From the NCBI RefSeq assembly GCF_004006015.1, contig NZ_CP034766.1:2203001-2267000 (forward strand): a DNA stretch of 64,000 nt. The letters are read 5' to 3'. The translations under genes were made by a program, and so were the position numbers. The stretch comes from Rhodococcus sp. X156. Its GTDB lineage: Bacteria > Actinomycetota > Actinomycetes > Mycobacteriales > Mycobacteriaceae. Under the pieces are notes generated by a model. That model saw nothing but the letters and a program-made list of their open reading frames with translations, made no database searches and was not told the DNA's origin. Position 1 is the stretch's first letter, and the number at the start of each line of letters is the position of its first letter. Below, one piece after another: positions 45,619 to 53,347 of the stretch.

Positions 45619-46899
45619 CTACGGCGGCCCACCGGAGTTGTTCTTACGACGCATATCCAGGATGTGAAGCTTTCGCTTCATGACACCTGCATCGCCCATG
45701 CGGAGCTGGCGCATGTGGGCGAGACGGTTTCTAACACTGGTCAATTCCGATCCGATTCGGTGCCACTCTTCTCCCCCGCACCCCAGGAAAAGTCCCGGCT
45801 TCGGCCCCGCCACAGACTCTGCCAACTCAAGCAATACACCGAGAGTGAGCCAATCGAGGGGGGAACGCAAATGTTCGATGCTTGTGGCACGCGGATGACC
45901 GTCAAAGCGTGCCAGTTCCAGGATCGATGACGCACGACTGGCCAACACCTTTGTAGCCCAATCCGATCCAACGTTCTCCTCGAAATGGACACGAAGATCA
46001 TACCTCAGCCGCCGTTCAAAACTGTAGAATTCCTGAATTAGTGCAACCCAATCCTCGGACGGATCGAACTGAGAATCAAGCGTTAGCGCGAGCGCGTCGG
46101 ACCAGATCACTTTGTTGTGGAATGGCAGCAAGTCAACCTTACCGTCTGCCGAGACGCGAAGCACTCCCGCACCTTTCAGTGCCCGCGTATCCGTGAATCT
46201 GCTCAAATCAGATTCATTTGGATCGAAGATCTCGCAATCGTGCACCCAGAAACTTAGTTCACTTGCGAGTTCCTGCCCCAGTTCCGCAAAGACATCACAG
46301 GCCAGCGAATACTCCGCCTTTCGAGCCGCCTTGACCTTTTCGTTTCCTGACAGCGCCCCGGCAAGTTCAATCTGAAGGAAATCGTCGAGGAGCCTGCGAC
46401 TTCCGTTTGCATGGCGAATTAGGTTGGCTAGAGAACTGTCCGAGACCGGACTACGGCGAAGAATCCACTCTCCGGCGCGGGGGTCCGTAAGCGGCGGAAG
46501 TCGCACATGGGTGGCGTCCGCAAAGAGGGAACTACCCACAAGAGAAGGAAAGGATAGAGGGGGGCGGCCGGAGGTTACCAGAACTGATGCACCGCTCTCG
46601 TTCGCCCTCTGAAGAGCCGGGCGCAGTCGTGACAATTCACCCTCTTCTTCATTTCTTGTCAGAATCGATTCCAAGTCAAGAATCAGTCCGACGTCGTCAC
46701 TGCTCGCATGGTTCACCCACTCCACTGCTTGTTGCATCGTGGAGATTACTGTCGTTCGACGATGTTTAGCCGCGAGGGATTCACCTAACTGCTGCGCCAT
46801 GTCGTCCGCACGATGAAACGCACCGACATGCGAATAGACTAACACACCGCGGGGCGTCAACTTCTGCACGATCTCATGGTAGCCACACACCTGATCCAT
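45619..46899 (-). CDS. Degenerate STAND-like protein with C-terminal HEPN RNase motif
   Basis: 426-aa protein of unknown family. Residues about 15-165 look like a P-loop ATPase that lost its Walker A: GVLVYSHVGAFHRAD where the P-loop should be, then VGLILDLESI (Walker B position), ASVLVTSGRP (sensor 1) and LPPLTDPRAGEWILRR. The C-terminus has R390-N-R-L-A-H395, the Rx4H signature of HEPN RNases, in a helical context (WHRIGSELTSVRNRLAHMR). GC content is far below the flanks. Its ATG overlaps the stop of the upstream ATPase as TAATG, so the two are made together. A toxin/effector role is inference. Confidence 0.65.
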   Translation of the reverse strand: MDQVCGYHEIVQKLTPRGVLVYSHVGAFHRADDMAQQLGESLAAKHRRTTVISTMQQAVEWVNHASSDDVGLILDLESILTRNEEEGELSRLRPALQRANESGASVLVTSGRPPLSFPSLVGSSLFADATHVRLPPLTDPRAGEWILRRSPVSDSSLANLIRHANGSRRLLDDFLQIELAGALSGNEKVKAARKAEYSLACDVFAELGQELASELSFWVHDCEIFDPNESDLSRFTDTRALKGAGVLRVSADGKVDLLPFHNKVIWSDALALTLDSQFDPSEDWVALIQEFYSFERRLRYDLRVHFEENVGSDWATKVLASRASSILELARFDGHPRATSIEHLRSPLDWLTLGVLLELAESVAGPKPGLFLGCGGEEWHRIGSELTSVRNRLAHMRQLRMGDAGVMKRKLHILDMRRKNNSGGPP

Positions 46900-48473
46900 T
46901 AGATGGAACCACCCTCTCGAAGCAATCGCGCCACAATGCCTAGCTCCATTCGATTTGGCACAGGACCGACCAGGAGGTTTAACTCAATTAGTCTATTGAC
47001 CTCGCGGGGGTATATTCCAAGAAGCTCTTCCTTGGTCGCGTCACCCCGCGCGAACATCTCAAGCAAGCCACATTCGGTAGGGTAGTGCCGCTGCGTGCTA
47101 CGGTAGGATTCGGCGATACGTTCCGATATAGACCGCTTCCATTCTGACCGAGCCCGGTCGACATCATCTGTATCCAGTGGTTCTTCAAAGTCGTCGATCT
47201 TCACACCAGCGACGACCTGAGCCGCGAGCGTCCGGTGCAGAAATACGTTTCCTTCAGTCTCACGGAACAATGCCAAAAGAGCGGGCTCGGTCCAGCGCAA
47301 ACCCATGCGGATACCGACTTCGACCGTAAGCGTGCGAATTTCCGCTTGACTCATCGGTGGAACGTAAAACACCTTTGCCCATGAATAGAATGGGTTTTCG
47401 ACCCCGTAGATGTCACCTCGATGAATCAGCGCACTGGTGATTCCTGAAAGAATCACTGCAAAGTTTGAATTCTCCTGGACCAGGCTTCTTAGAGCTCCGA
47501 GGATCTCCGGAACCTCCGGCCGCCCGCCTCGAGATAGAGCCTCTGAGTCTCCGATAAGATACTCAATCTCATCGAGGGCAAGCACGATTCTGATGCCACT
47601 TCGCTTCGCATCGATGATGCTTGCACCGACCGCCCGGCGCAATTCTCCGATTGATGCATCGGGGGAAAGATCTGTGATTTCTTTAGTGCGTACTCGACTC
47701 GGCCTGAGCGCCGCGAGAAACGCCTGGCGAAGATCCTGTACAAATTCCGAACCAAGGCGTGGGCTAGAACTGGGTAGCGTCTCCAGGTCACGGAGTATGA
47801 AAATCCTACTTTGCTCTCCACCTTCTTGGAAACGCTGGCCAACTTCCTTCACTAGCGAAGTCTTGCCGGTTTTACGAAGCCCGAATACGCCAAAAACCCG
47901 ACCTTCTCTGGTCTCCTCGAGCAACTCGGTCAAAAGTTGCCGGCGCCCGAAAAACGCCTTTCCCGTTACCGGGAGTGTTTCTTCGTACAGATTTCTCCGC
48001 GCGATTCGACGGGCAAGCATCATGATGATCTGCAGAGGGAGATCGCCACGCCACGGCAAGGCGATGCCAATAACGCTACCGTCTTGAGACCAACTGTCGA
48101 GCTTCCTCTCCCCTGCTGGATCTCTAGAGCTGATTAGGAAGAGGTGGTCCTCCGCAGCCCGGTCTTTCGGCAATTCCCCAAGGTGCCGTTCAAAACGGGC
48201 GAACGTTCGTGGTTGCAGGTCAGTAAATGGCGTATAGAGAACCATGACCTCTCGTGTTAATCCGAAGCGTGCCTCGATCTTCGGACCGAATCGGACCAAA
48301 GCAGTCCAAGTTCCATCGCCGTTGTCTCGCGCGTATGAGAAGTCCGAGTTAAGCGTCTTCAACGCATCGCGGTGCTCTGATGCGACCGGGTACGCCCTAC
48401 ACAGCGCTTGCACAAATGTCACCGTCGCAGGATCCTTGAGCTGAAACCGATCGGCATCCTGACGTTGGTGCAC
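46899..48473 (-). CDS. STAND/AAA-type ATPase with winged-helix C-terminus
   Basis: 524-aa ATPase, predicted sensor/regulator of the two-gene island. The N-terminal about 165 residues form an unrecognised domain with VMVLYTPFTDLQPRT and HLFLISSRDP. FFGRRQLLTELLE at 174-186 is the usual entry to STAND ATPases, followed by Walker A GLRKTGKT (198-205), Walker B IVLALDE (296-302) and FAVILSG (338-344). The last about 60 residues resemble a winged helix (LLEMFARGDATKEELLGIY). GTG start at 48473; a tandem ACATAGTTT repeat lies just upstream. Low GC and atypical codon use indicate transfer. Confidence 0.75.
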   Translation of the reverse strand: MHQRQDADRFQLKDPATVTFVQALCRAYPVASEHRDALKTLNSDFSYARDNGDGTWTALVRFGPKIEARFGLTREVMVLYTPFTDLQPRTFARFERHLGELPKDRAAEDHLFLISSRDPAGERKLDSWSQDGSVIGIALPWRGDLPLQIIMMLARRIARRNLYEETLPVTGKAFFGRRQLLTELLEETREGRVFGVFGLRKTGKTSLVKEVGQRFQEGGEQSRIFILRDLETLPSSSPRLGSEFVQDLRQAFLAALRPSRVRTKEITDLSPDASIGELRRAVGASIIDAKRSGIRIVLALDEIEYLIGDSEALSRGGRPEVPEILGALRSLVQENSNFAVILSGITSALIHRGDIYGVENPFYSWAKVFYVPPMSQAEIRTLTVEVGIRMGLRWTEPALLALFRETEGNVFLHRTLAAQVVAGVKIDDFEEPLDTDDVDRARSEWKRSISERIAESYRSTQRHYPTECGLLEMFARGDATKEELLGIYPREVNRLIELNLLVGPVPNRMELGIVARLLREGGSI

Positions 48474-48792
48474 CTTGCCCCCGCAAACTATGTTTTCGAG
48501 AAACTATGTCCTCGATTCTCGGTCGAGGTGGGATGCTACCGCAGCGGAAGGATTCTCGGGCAGTTCGCCACGCAACTGAATACCCTCGCCCGGTCGTGGC
48601 AACCTCCCACCTGCGTAACCCGTGCGGCAGGCGCCTGGTGCTTATTCGCTCGATGCGATAGCACCTGTTTCGTGTCAGCAAAGGGGGTTGTCCGATCTCT
48701 GCCCCGCACCGCGGCGTGAAAACCCGTTGCCCACCGCACCAGCGCAGGCGCACACTGGCGTCCGCTCCTGTTCCCGTCGTGAGGATCCCCCG
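48474..48792. other. Gap between the island and the ABC-F leader
   Basis: No gene is supported here. The first 40 nt hold a direct repeat of AAACTATGT (48485-48493 and 48501-48509, plus strand), in the promoter position of the minus-strand island operon. GC rises gradually towards the ABC-F gene. Open frames across it lack homology-like features. The island boundary probably lies within this stretch; no tRNA, integrase or flanking repeat was found. Confidence 0.5.
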
Positions 48793-48831
48793 GTGAAGCT
48801 GCTCGACGATCGCGCGCCCTCCCTGCGCTGA
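48793..48831 (+). CDS. Leader peptide of the ABC-F gene (12 aa)
   Basis: GTG-initiated frame VKLLDDRAPSLR followed by TGA, with GAGGA at 48781-48785 at 7-nt spacing. It ends 64 nt before the ABC-F start. Its last bases (48825-48832, including the stop codon) are complementary to 48864-48871, so ribosome position on the leader would choose between alternative hairpins. Short leaders of this type control many antibiotic-induced ABC-F and methyltransferase genes; function here is inference. Confidence 0.55.
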   Translation: MKLLDDRAPSLR

Positions 48832-48893
48832 CCTCCGTCGACTCGCCGTTCCACGGCTCCGGTGTCAGCGCGCCCGCTGACCGTCCAGGAGCC
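48825..48893 (+). promoter_or_regulatory. Predicted attenuator with anti-Shine-Dalgarno
   Basis: Segment 1 GCGCTGAC (48825-48832) can pair with segment 2 GTCAGCGC (48864-48871); segment 2 can instead pair with segment 3 CGCTGAC (48875-48881). Separately, GGCTCC (48855-48860) is complementary to GGAGCC (48888-48893), which contains the ABC-F ribosome binding site. The design fits ribosome-stalling control of translation. Confidence 0.5.
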
Positions 48894-48895
48894 CC

Positions 48896-50518
48896 ATGTC
48901 TGCCTCTCGCGCCACCACGTCCAGCCCTGCCGCCGTCACGCTCACCGACGTCGGCCTGACCTGGCCGGACGGGACCACCACCCTGCGCGGGATCACCGGG
49001 ACCTTCGGCTCCGGCCGCACCGGGCTGACCGGCCGCAACGGCTCCGGCAAGTCCACGTTGCTTCGCCTGGTCGCCGGCCTGCTCTCCCCCACCACCGGAC
49101 GCATCGTTCGCTCCGGTGACGTCGGCTACCTGCCGCAGACGCTCACCCTGGACGCCCGCGCCACCCTGGCCGAGCTGCTCGGCATCAGCGGCCAGCTGGC
49201 CGCGCTGCGCGCAATCGAGTCCGGCGACGTCGCCGAGCACCACTTCGCGGTGGTCGGCGACGACTGGGACCTGCCCACCCGCGCCGCCTACGCCCTGCGC
49301 GCCGCCGGGCTGGACGGCGCCGACCTCGACCGGCGGGTGGACCAGGTCTCCGGCGGCGAGGCCGTGCTGGTGGCCACCGCAGGGCTGCGCCTGCGCCGCA
49401 CTCCGATCACCCTGCTGGACGAGCCGACCAACAACCTCGACCGCGCCGCCCGGGCCCGCCTTGCCGACCTGGTGCGCACCTGGTCGGGTGCGCTGGTCGT
49501 GGTCAGCCACGACCGCGCCCTGCTGGAGCTGATGGACGACACCGCCGAGCTCTTCGAGGGTCGGCTCAGCGTGTTCGGCGGCCCCTACAGCGCCTGGCTG
49601 GCCCACCTCGAGCAGGAGCAGGCGGCCGCGGCGCAGGCCGAGCGGGCCGCGCAGCAGGTGGTGCGCACCGAGAAGCGCCAGCGCGTCGAGGCCGAGACCA
49701 CGCTGGCGCACCGCGTCCGCAACGGTCGGACCGCCTACGAGAACAAGCGGGTGCCCAAGATCTTGATGAACCAACGCAAGAGCAACGCCCAGGTCTCCGC
49801 CGGACGGCTGCGCACCGAGAAGGCCGGCAAGGTGCGCAGCGCGGAGGACACCCTGGCCGCAGCCAGCGCCCGGGTGCGCGACCAGGAGCACGTGCACGTC
49901 GACCTGCCCGACCCGGACGTGCCCCGCTCCCGCCGCATCGCCGAGCTGCAGGACGCGTCCGGAGCAACCGTCCTCATCCAGGGCCCGGAACGTGTTGCCC
50001 TCACCGGCCCCAACGGCGTCGGCAAGACCACGCTGCTGGAGGCGCTGGTGCACGGCGCCGCAACACCGCCGGACCGCGCCGGCGGCACCCTGCTCACCGA
50101 CCGCGTCGGCTACCTGCCGCAGCGCCTGGACGGCCTCGACGACGACGCCACCGCGCTGGAGAACGTGCGTGCAGCAGCACCCCAGGCGGAACCCGGCACC
50201 ATCCGCGGCCGCCTGGCCCGCTTTCGGCTGCGCGCCGACGCCGTCGAGCGCCCGGTGGGGACCCTCTCTGGCGGCGAGCGATTCCGGGTGGCGCTGGCTC
50301 GGCTGCTGCTGGCCGAGCCCCCGCCCCAGCTGCTGGTGCTCGACGAGCCCACCAACAACCTCGACCAGCACACCGTGGACCAGCTGGTCGACGCCCTGCG
50401 CGGCTACCGCGGAGCCGCGCTGGTGGTCAGCCACGACGACGACCTGCTGGGTCGCCTGGACCTCACCACCACCCTGGTCCTCGACGCCGAGGGCGGACTC
50501 ACCCGAGTGGACAGGTGA
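48896..50518 (+). CDS. ABC-F family ATPase (antibiotic resistance/ribosome protection type)
   Basis: 540-aa protein with two ABC domains and no membrane segment. Domain 1: Walker A GRNGSGKST, signature VSGGEA, Walker B TLLDEPTNNLD. Domain 2: Walker A GPNGVGKTT, signature LSGGERFR, Walker B VLDEPTNNLD. The linker between them (about 245-340) is helical and charged, as in ABC-F proteins that reach into the ribosomal E site. Length resembles actinobacterial macrolide-type resistance ABC-F proteins, though housekeeping members exist. The upstream leader peptide and hairpins support an antibiotic-inducible role. The start ATG at 48896 has AGGAG at 48887-48891. Confidence 0.88.
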   Translation: MSASRATTSSPAAVTLTDVGLTWPDGTTTLRGITGTFGSGRTGLTGRNGSGKSTLLRLVAGLLSPTTGRIVRSGDVGYLPQTLTLDARATLAELLGISGQLAALRAIESGDVAEHHFAVVGDDWDLPTRAAYALRAAGLDGADLDRRVDQVSGGEAVLVATAGLRLRRTPITLLDEPTNNLDRAARARLADLVRTWSGALVVVSHDRALLELMDDTAELFEGRLSVFGGPYSAWLAHLEQEQAAAAQAERAAQQVVRTEKRQRVEAETTLAHRVRNGRTAYENKRVPKILMNQRKSNAQVSAGRLRTEKAGKVRSAEDTLAAASARVRDQEHVHVDLPDPDVPRSRRIAELQDASGATVLIQGPERVALTGPNGVGKTTLLEALVHGAATPPDRAGGTLLTDRVGYLPQRLDGLDDDATALENVRAAAPQAEPGTIRGRLARFRLRADAVERPVGTLSGGERFRVALARLLLAEPPPQLLVLDEPTNNLDQHTVDQLVDALRGYRGAALVVSHDDDLLGRLDLTTTLVLDAEGGLTRVDR

Positions 50519-50525
50519 TCCGCGC

Positions 50526-50545
50526 GGGCGCCTGCTCAGGCGCCC
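50526..50545. terminator. Bidirectional terminator after ABC-F gene
   Basis: Perfect 9-nt arms GGGCGCCTG (50526-50534) and CAGGCGCCC (50537-50545), overlapping the stop of the convergent DUF1772 gene. Confidence 0.75.
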
Positions 50546-51033
50546 CCGATGCCCGCGACCGCGAGCAGCGCCACCGCGGCGACGCCCGTGGCAGTGCGCA
50601 AGAGGTTCCACCGGTTCCAGCGCCCCTCGAAGTGCCCGCGCGCGTCCGTGCACTGCGCCTCGGAGGTGACGGGCGCCGCGTCGAGCGCGCGGTTCAGCGG
50701 CACGTTCGCCGCGGCGGTGATCACGAAGGTGGCCACCGAGCAGGCGGCGCCGGCGACCAGCCACGGCACCGAGACGTTCCTGCTGGCATCGTGCGGCAGC
50801 GCCACAGCAGCGACGGCGGCCAGCGGCGCCAGCGCGAACACCAGCAGGAACCCGGCGTTGAGGATCGCGGAGTTGATCGCGCGGAAGACAGTGACGTAGG
50901 AGCGGTCGTCCACCCGGTGCAGGGCCAGGCTGATGGCGCAGCTGAACGCGAAGAACACCCCGGCCAGCAGCCCGTTGGCGACCACGGCAACCACGAGGGC
51001 GGGGGTGGAGAGCCACGAGCCGAGCGTCGACAT
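50536..51033 (-). CDS. DUF1772 (anthrone oxygenase-like) membrane protein
   Basis: 165-aa protein with four helices (about 8-32, 55-80, 85-108 and 143-162). VANGLLAGVFFAFSCAISLAL near the start, VTVFRAINSAILNAGFL and VPLNRALD, together with the late WNRWNLLRT, mark the DUF1772/anthrone oxygenase-like family. Biochemical role in bacteria is unknown. The ATG at 51033 follows GGAGG at 7-nt spacing. It is 36 nt downstream of the hydrolase on the same strand, so they likely share the TetR-controlled promoter. Confidence 0.82.
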   Translation of the reverse strand: MSTLGSWLSTPALVVAVVANGLLAGVFFAFSCAISLALHRVDDRSYVTVFRAINSAILNAGFLLVFALAPLAAVAAVALPHDASRNVSVPWLVAGAACSVATFVITAAANVPLNRALDAAPVTSEAQCTDARGHFEGRWNRWNLLRTATGVAAVALLAVAGIGGA

Positions 51034-51069
51034 CACCGGACCTCCTCCTCGTCTGTGCCGCAAGGCTAG

Positions 51070-51900
51070 TCAGTCGCCGAGGAACCGAAGAACCTCGCCG
51101 GCGACCCGCTCGGGTGCGTCCTCCATGACGAAGTGCCCGGCCTCGGGGATCACGACCAGCTCGGAGCCGGGGATGTCGGCGTGCAGCCGGTGTGCGTAGG
51201 CGACCGGCTGCCACTGGTCCTGCTCGCCCCAGACGATGCGGACCGGCATCGCCAGCGTGCCGAGCTGGTCGGTGATCTCCTCGGTGTAGGTGGAGTCGTA
51301 GTGCCGCACCTGGTGCTCGAAGAACGACGCCCGCCCGACGGCCGACTGGTGCGGGGCGAGGTAGGCCTGCAGAGTTTCGCCGGTCATCAGCCCGGTGTCG
51401 TGGACGGTCATGCGCAGCTGGTCGGTGAGCAGCTGGTCGAGCTCGTCCTGCGGCAGACCGGCGTAGTCGTCCAGGTGCTCGTCGATGATCTTCTGCCAGG
51501 TGGACGACGGCCAGGAGTCGTAGCTCACGGTGTCGAGCACCATGAGTCGACGTACCCGCTCCGGGTGGGCGAGGGCGAAGCGGAGCCCGATCGCTCCCCC
51601 GATGTCGTGCGCGATGATCGTCGCCTGCGTCACACCGAGCCCGTCGAGCACGGCCCCGAGCAGCTCGGTCTGCCCGGCCACCGAGGTGTCGGCGGCAACC
51701 GGACGCTCGGAGCTCCCGTAGCCGAGCAGGTCGTAGGCGATGGTGCGGTAGCCGGCCTGCTCCACCCGAGGCACCACCGCCCGCCACTCGTAGGAGTGCG
51801 ACGGCGTCCCGTGGATGAGCACGACAACCTCGCCCTCCCCGTGGTCGCGGTAGGCGATCCGCGCTCCGCGGACGATGAGCGAGTCGGTGATCAAGGACAT
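51070..51900 (-). CDS. Alpha/beta hydrolase, haloalkane dehalogenase/epoxide hydrolase-like
   Basis: 276-aa hydrolase. The oxyanion motif is HGTPSHSYEW (about 30-39). The nucleophile elbow IIAHDIGGAIGLRFA places Asp, not Ser, as nucleophile, as in dehalogenases and epoxide hydrolases; the catalytic His is in EAGHFVMEDAPE near residue 253. A cap domain lies between about 130 and 210. It is divergent from a TetR gene, with two palindromic operators between them, so an aromatic or halogenated inducer is plausible. Substrate not determinable. Confidence 0.87.
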   Translation of the reverse strand: MSLITDSLIVRGARIAYRDHGEGEVVVLIHGTPSHSYEWRAVVPRVEQAGYRTIAYDLLGYGSSERPVAADTSVAGQTELLGAVLDGLGVTQATIIAHDIGGAIGLRFALAHPERVRRLMVLDTVSYDSWPSSTWQKIIDEHLDDYAGLPQDELDQLLTDQLRMTVHDTGLMTGETLQAYLAPHQSAVGRASFFEHQVRHYDSTYTEEITDQLGTLAMPVRIVWGEQDQWQPVAYAHRLHADIPGSELVVIPEAGHFVMEDAPERVAGEVLRFLGD

Positions 51901-51922
51901 GGCGCGGCCTCCCCAGGCAGGT

Positions 51923-51960
51923 AAACAGATCTGTCACCCTCAGCATAAACAGATCTGTTT
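51923..51960. promoter_or_regulatory. Two TetR operators between hydrolase and tetR
   Basis: AAACAGATCTGTTT (51947-51960) is a perfect 14-nt palindrome; AAACAGATCTGTCA (51923-51936) is a near-copy 24 nt to the left. They lie in the 82-nt divergent interval and are the obvious binding sites for the adjacent TetR protein. Confidence 0.8.
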
Positions 51961-51982
51961 CCTCATGTCCTAGGCTGGGTGC

Positions 51983-52561
51983 ATGAGCGTGGTGCGCACG
52001 GAGAAGGCTGCGCAGGTCCTGCGGGCGGCTGCGGAGCTGTTCTACGCCCACGGCATCCACGCGGTGGGAGTAGACACCATCGCCGCTGCGGCGGGTGTCT
52101 CCAAGAAGACGCTGTACGAGCGCTTCGGCTCCAAGGACCGGCTGGTGGCGGAATACCTGGCTGAGCGCGACGCGCAGTGGCACTCGTTCCTGCAGGAACG
52201 CCTGAGGGAGACTGACCCCGCACCCGTGGAGCAGGTGGTGGCCGTCTTCCGCGCCGCGGCCGAGTGGGCGGCGCAGCGGGGCGGCAAGGGGTGCGCGATG
52301 GTCAACGCCCACGCCGAGATCAGCGACCCTGCCCATCCCGCCCACGCGGCGATCGTCGGCCAGAAGCGGTGGATGCTGGAGCTGTTCCGCGAGCTGGCGG
52401 TCCAGGCGGGCGCGGCGGAGCCGGACGAGGTGGCCGAGACCCTGATGCTGCTGCACGAGGGCGCCGTCGTCTCTGCCGGCATGAGCACCTTTGCCGGTGC
52501 GTTCGACCGAGCCGCCACCGCCGCACGGAGACTGATGGTGAGCCCGGCTCGTCGCCGGTGA
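51983..52561 (+). CDS. TetR-family repressor
   Basis: 192-aa regulator. The helix-turn-helix domain covers about residues 8-54 (QVLRAAAELFYAHGIHAVGVDTIAAAAGVSKKTLYERFGSKDRLV, cited by its ends QVLRAAAELF and LYERFGSKDRLV). The rest is helical and matches the C-terminal domain of TetR proteins with a GCAMVNAHAEI segment (about 98-108). It is divergent from the hydrolase/DUF1772 pair and presumably represses both itself and them through the two palindromes. The downstream TSUP gene is 31 nt away and may be read through. Confidence 0.92.
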   Translation: MSVVRTEKAAQVLRAAAELFYAHGIHAVGVDTIAAAAGVSKKTLYERFGSKDRLVAEYLAERDAQWHSFLQERLRETDPAPVEQVVAVFRAAAEWAAQRGGKGCAMVNAHAEISDPAHPAHAAIVGQKRWMLELFRELAVQAGAAEPDEVAETLMLLHEGAVVSAGMSTFAGAFDRAATAARRLMVSPARRR

Positions 52562-52592
52562 CGCCCGTTCCGGCTGGCTAGAGTCAGCAGCC

Positions 52593-53345
52593 GTGTCCGC
52601 CGCCCAGATGACGCTGCTGGCACTGGTCGGCGTGATCTCCGGTGCGGCCAACGCCATCGCCGGCGGTGGCTCGCTGATCGTGTTCCCGGCGCTGCTCGCC
52701 GTGGGCCTGCCGCCGCTGGATGCCAACGTCACCAACTCCATCGCCCAGTGGCCCAGCTACTTCGGTGCCACGGTGGGCCAGCGCGCCGACCTGCAGGGCC
52801 AGGCGGCCCGGCTGCGGCTGGTGGTGCCGCTGGCGGCCGCGGGCGCGTTCACCGGGGCGGTGCTGCTGCTGGTCCTGTCCAGCGCGGTGTTCGACACCGT
52901 GGTGCCGGTGCTGGTGCTGGCCGCCAGCGCGCTGATGGCCCTGCAGCCGCGGATCACGCACTGGACCGGTGACCCCCAGCCCGGGGACCCCGACCGCACG
53001 GTGGCCCTGGGCCTGTCCGTCTTCGTCGCCACGCTCTACGGCGGCTACTTCGGCGGTGCGCTGGGCATCATCATGATGGCGCTGCTGGCGGTGACCGCCA
53101 ACGACACCCTGCGCCGGCTCAACGCGGTGAAGGTGGCGCTGTCCATGGTGGCGGCAACCGCCGCGCTGGCGGTCTTCGCCCTCGGCGCCCCGGTGCACTG
53201 GGGCTGGGTGGCGGTGATCGGCCCGGCCACGCTGGTGGGCGGCTACGCCGGCGCCAAGATCGCCCAGCGGATGCACGCCGCGGTGCTGCGCTGGTCGGTG
53301 GTGGTGCTCGGGGTGGCGGTGGGCGCCTACCTGGTGGTGACCTGA
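52593..53345 (+). CDS. TSUP (TauE/SafE) family exporter
   Basis: 250-aa membrane protein with eight helices in two repeats. The repeat motifs are GAANAIAGGGSLIVFPALLAVGLPPLDANVTNS (about 12-44, cited by its ends GAANAIAGGG and LDANVTNS) and YGGYFGGALGIIMMALLA (about 149-166). TSUP proteins export sulfite, sulfoacetate or other organosulfonates; substrate is not predictable. GTG start at 52593. The next permease starts 2 nt after its stop, so they are co-expressed. Confidence 0.87.
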   Translation: MSAAQMTLLALVGVISGAANAIAGGGSLIVFPALLAVGLPPLDANVTNSIAQWPSYFGATVGQRADLQGQAARLRLVVPLAAAGAFTGAVLLLVLSSAVFDTVVPVLVLAASALMALQPRITHWTGDPQPGDPDRTVALGLSVFVATLYGGYFGGALGIIMMALLAVTANDTLRRLNAVKVALSMVAATAALAVFALGAPVHWGWVAVIGPATLVGGYAGAKIAQRMHAAVLRWSVVVLGVAVGAYLVVT

Positions 53346-53347
53346 GC

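Noticed and set aside
48408-48719. A 103-codon plus-strand frame between the island and ABC-F gene
   Set aside because: It overlaps the island ATPase start antisense, has no ribosome binding site, no recognisable domain and an unusual Cys/Arg-rich composition.
45554-48895. Prophage or transposon remnant at the low-GC island
   Set aside because: No integrase, transposase, terminal inverted repeat, tRNA or attachment-site duplication was seen; composition alone does not define the vehicle.
48536-52741. A 1401-codon minus-strand open frame across ABC-F, hydrolase and tetR
   Set aside because: Antisense to three well-supported genes and free of domain features.
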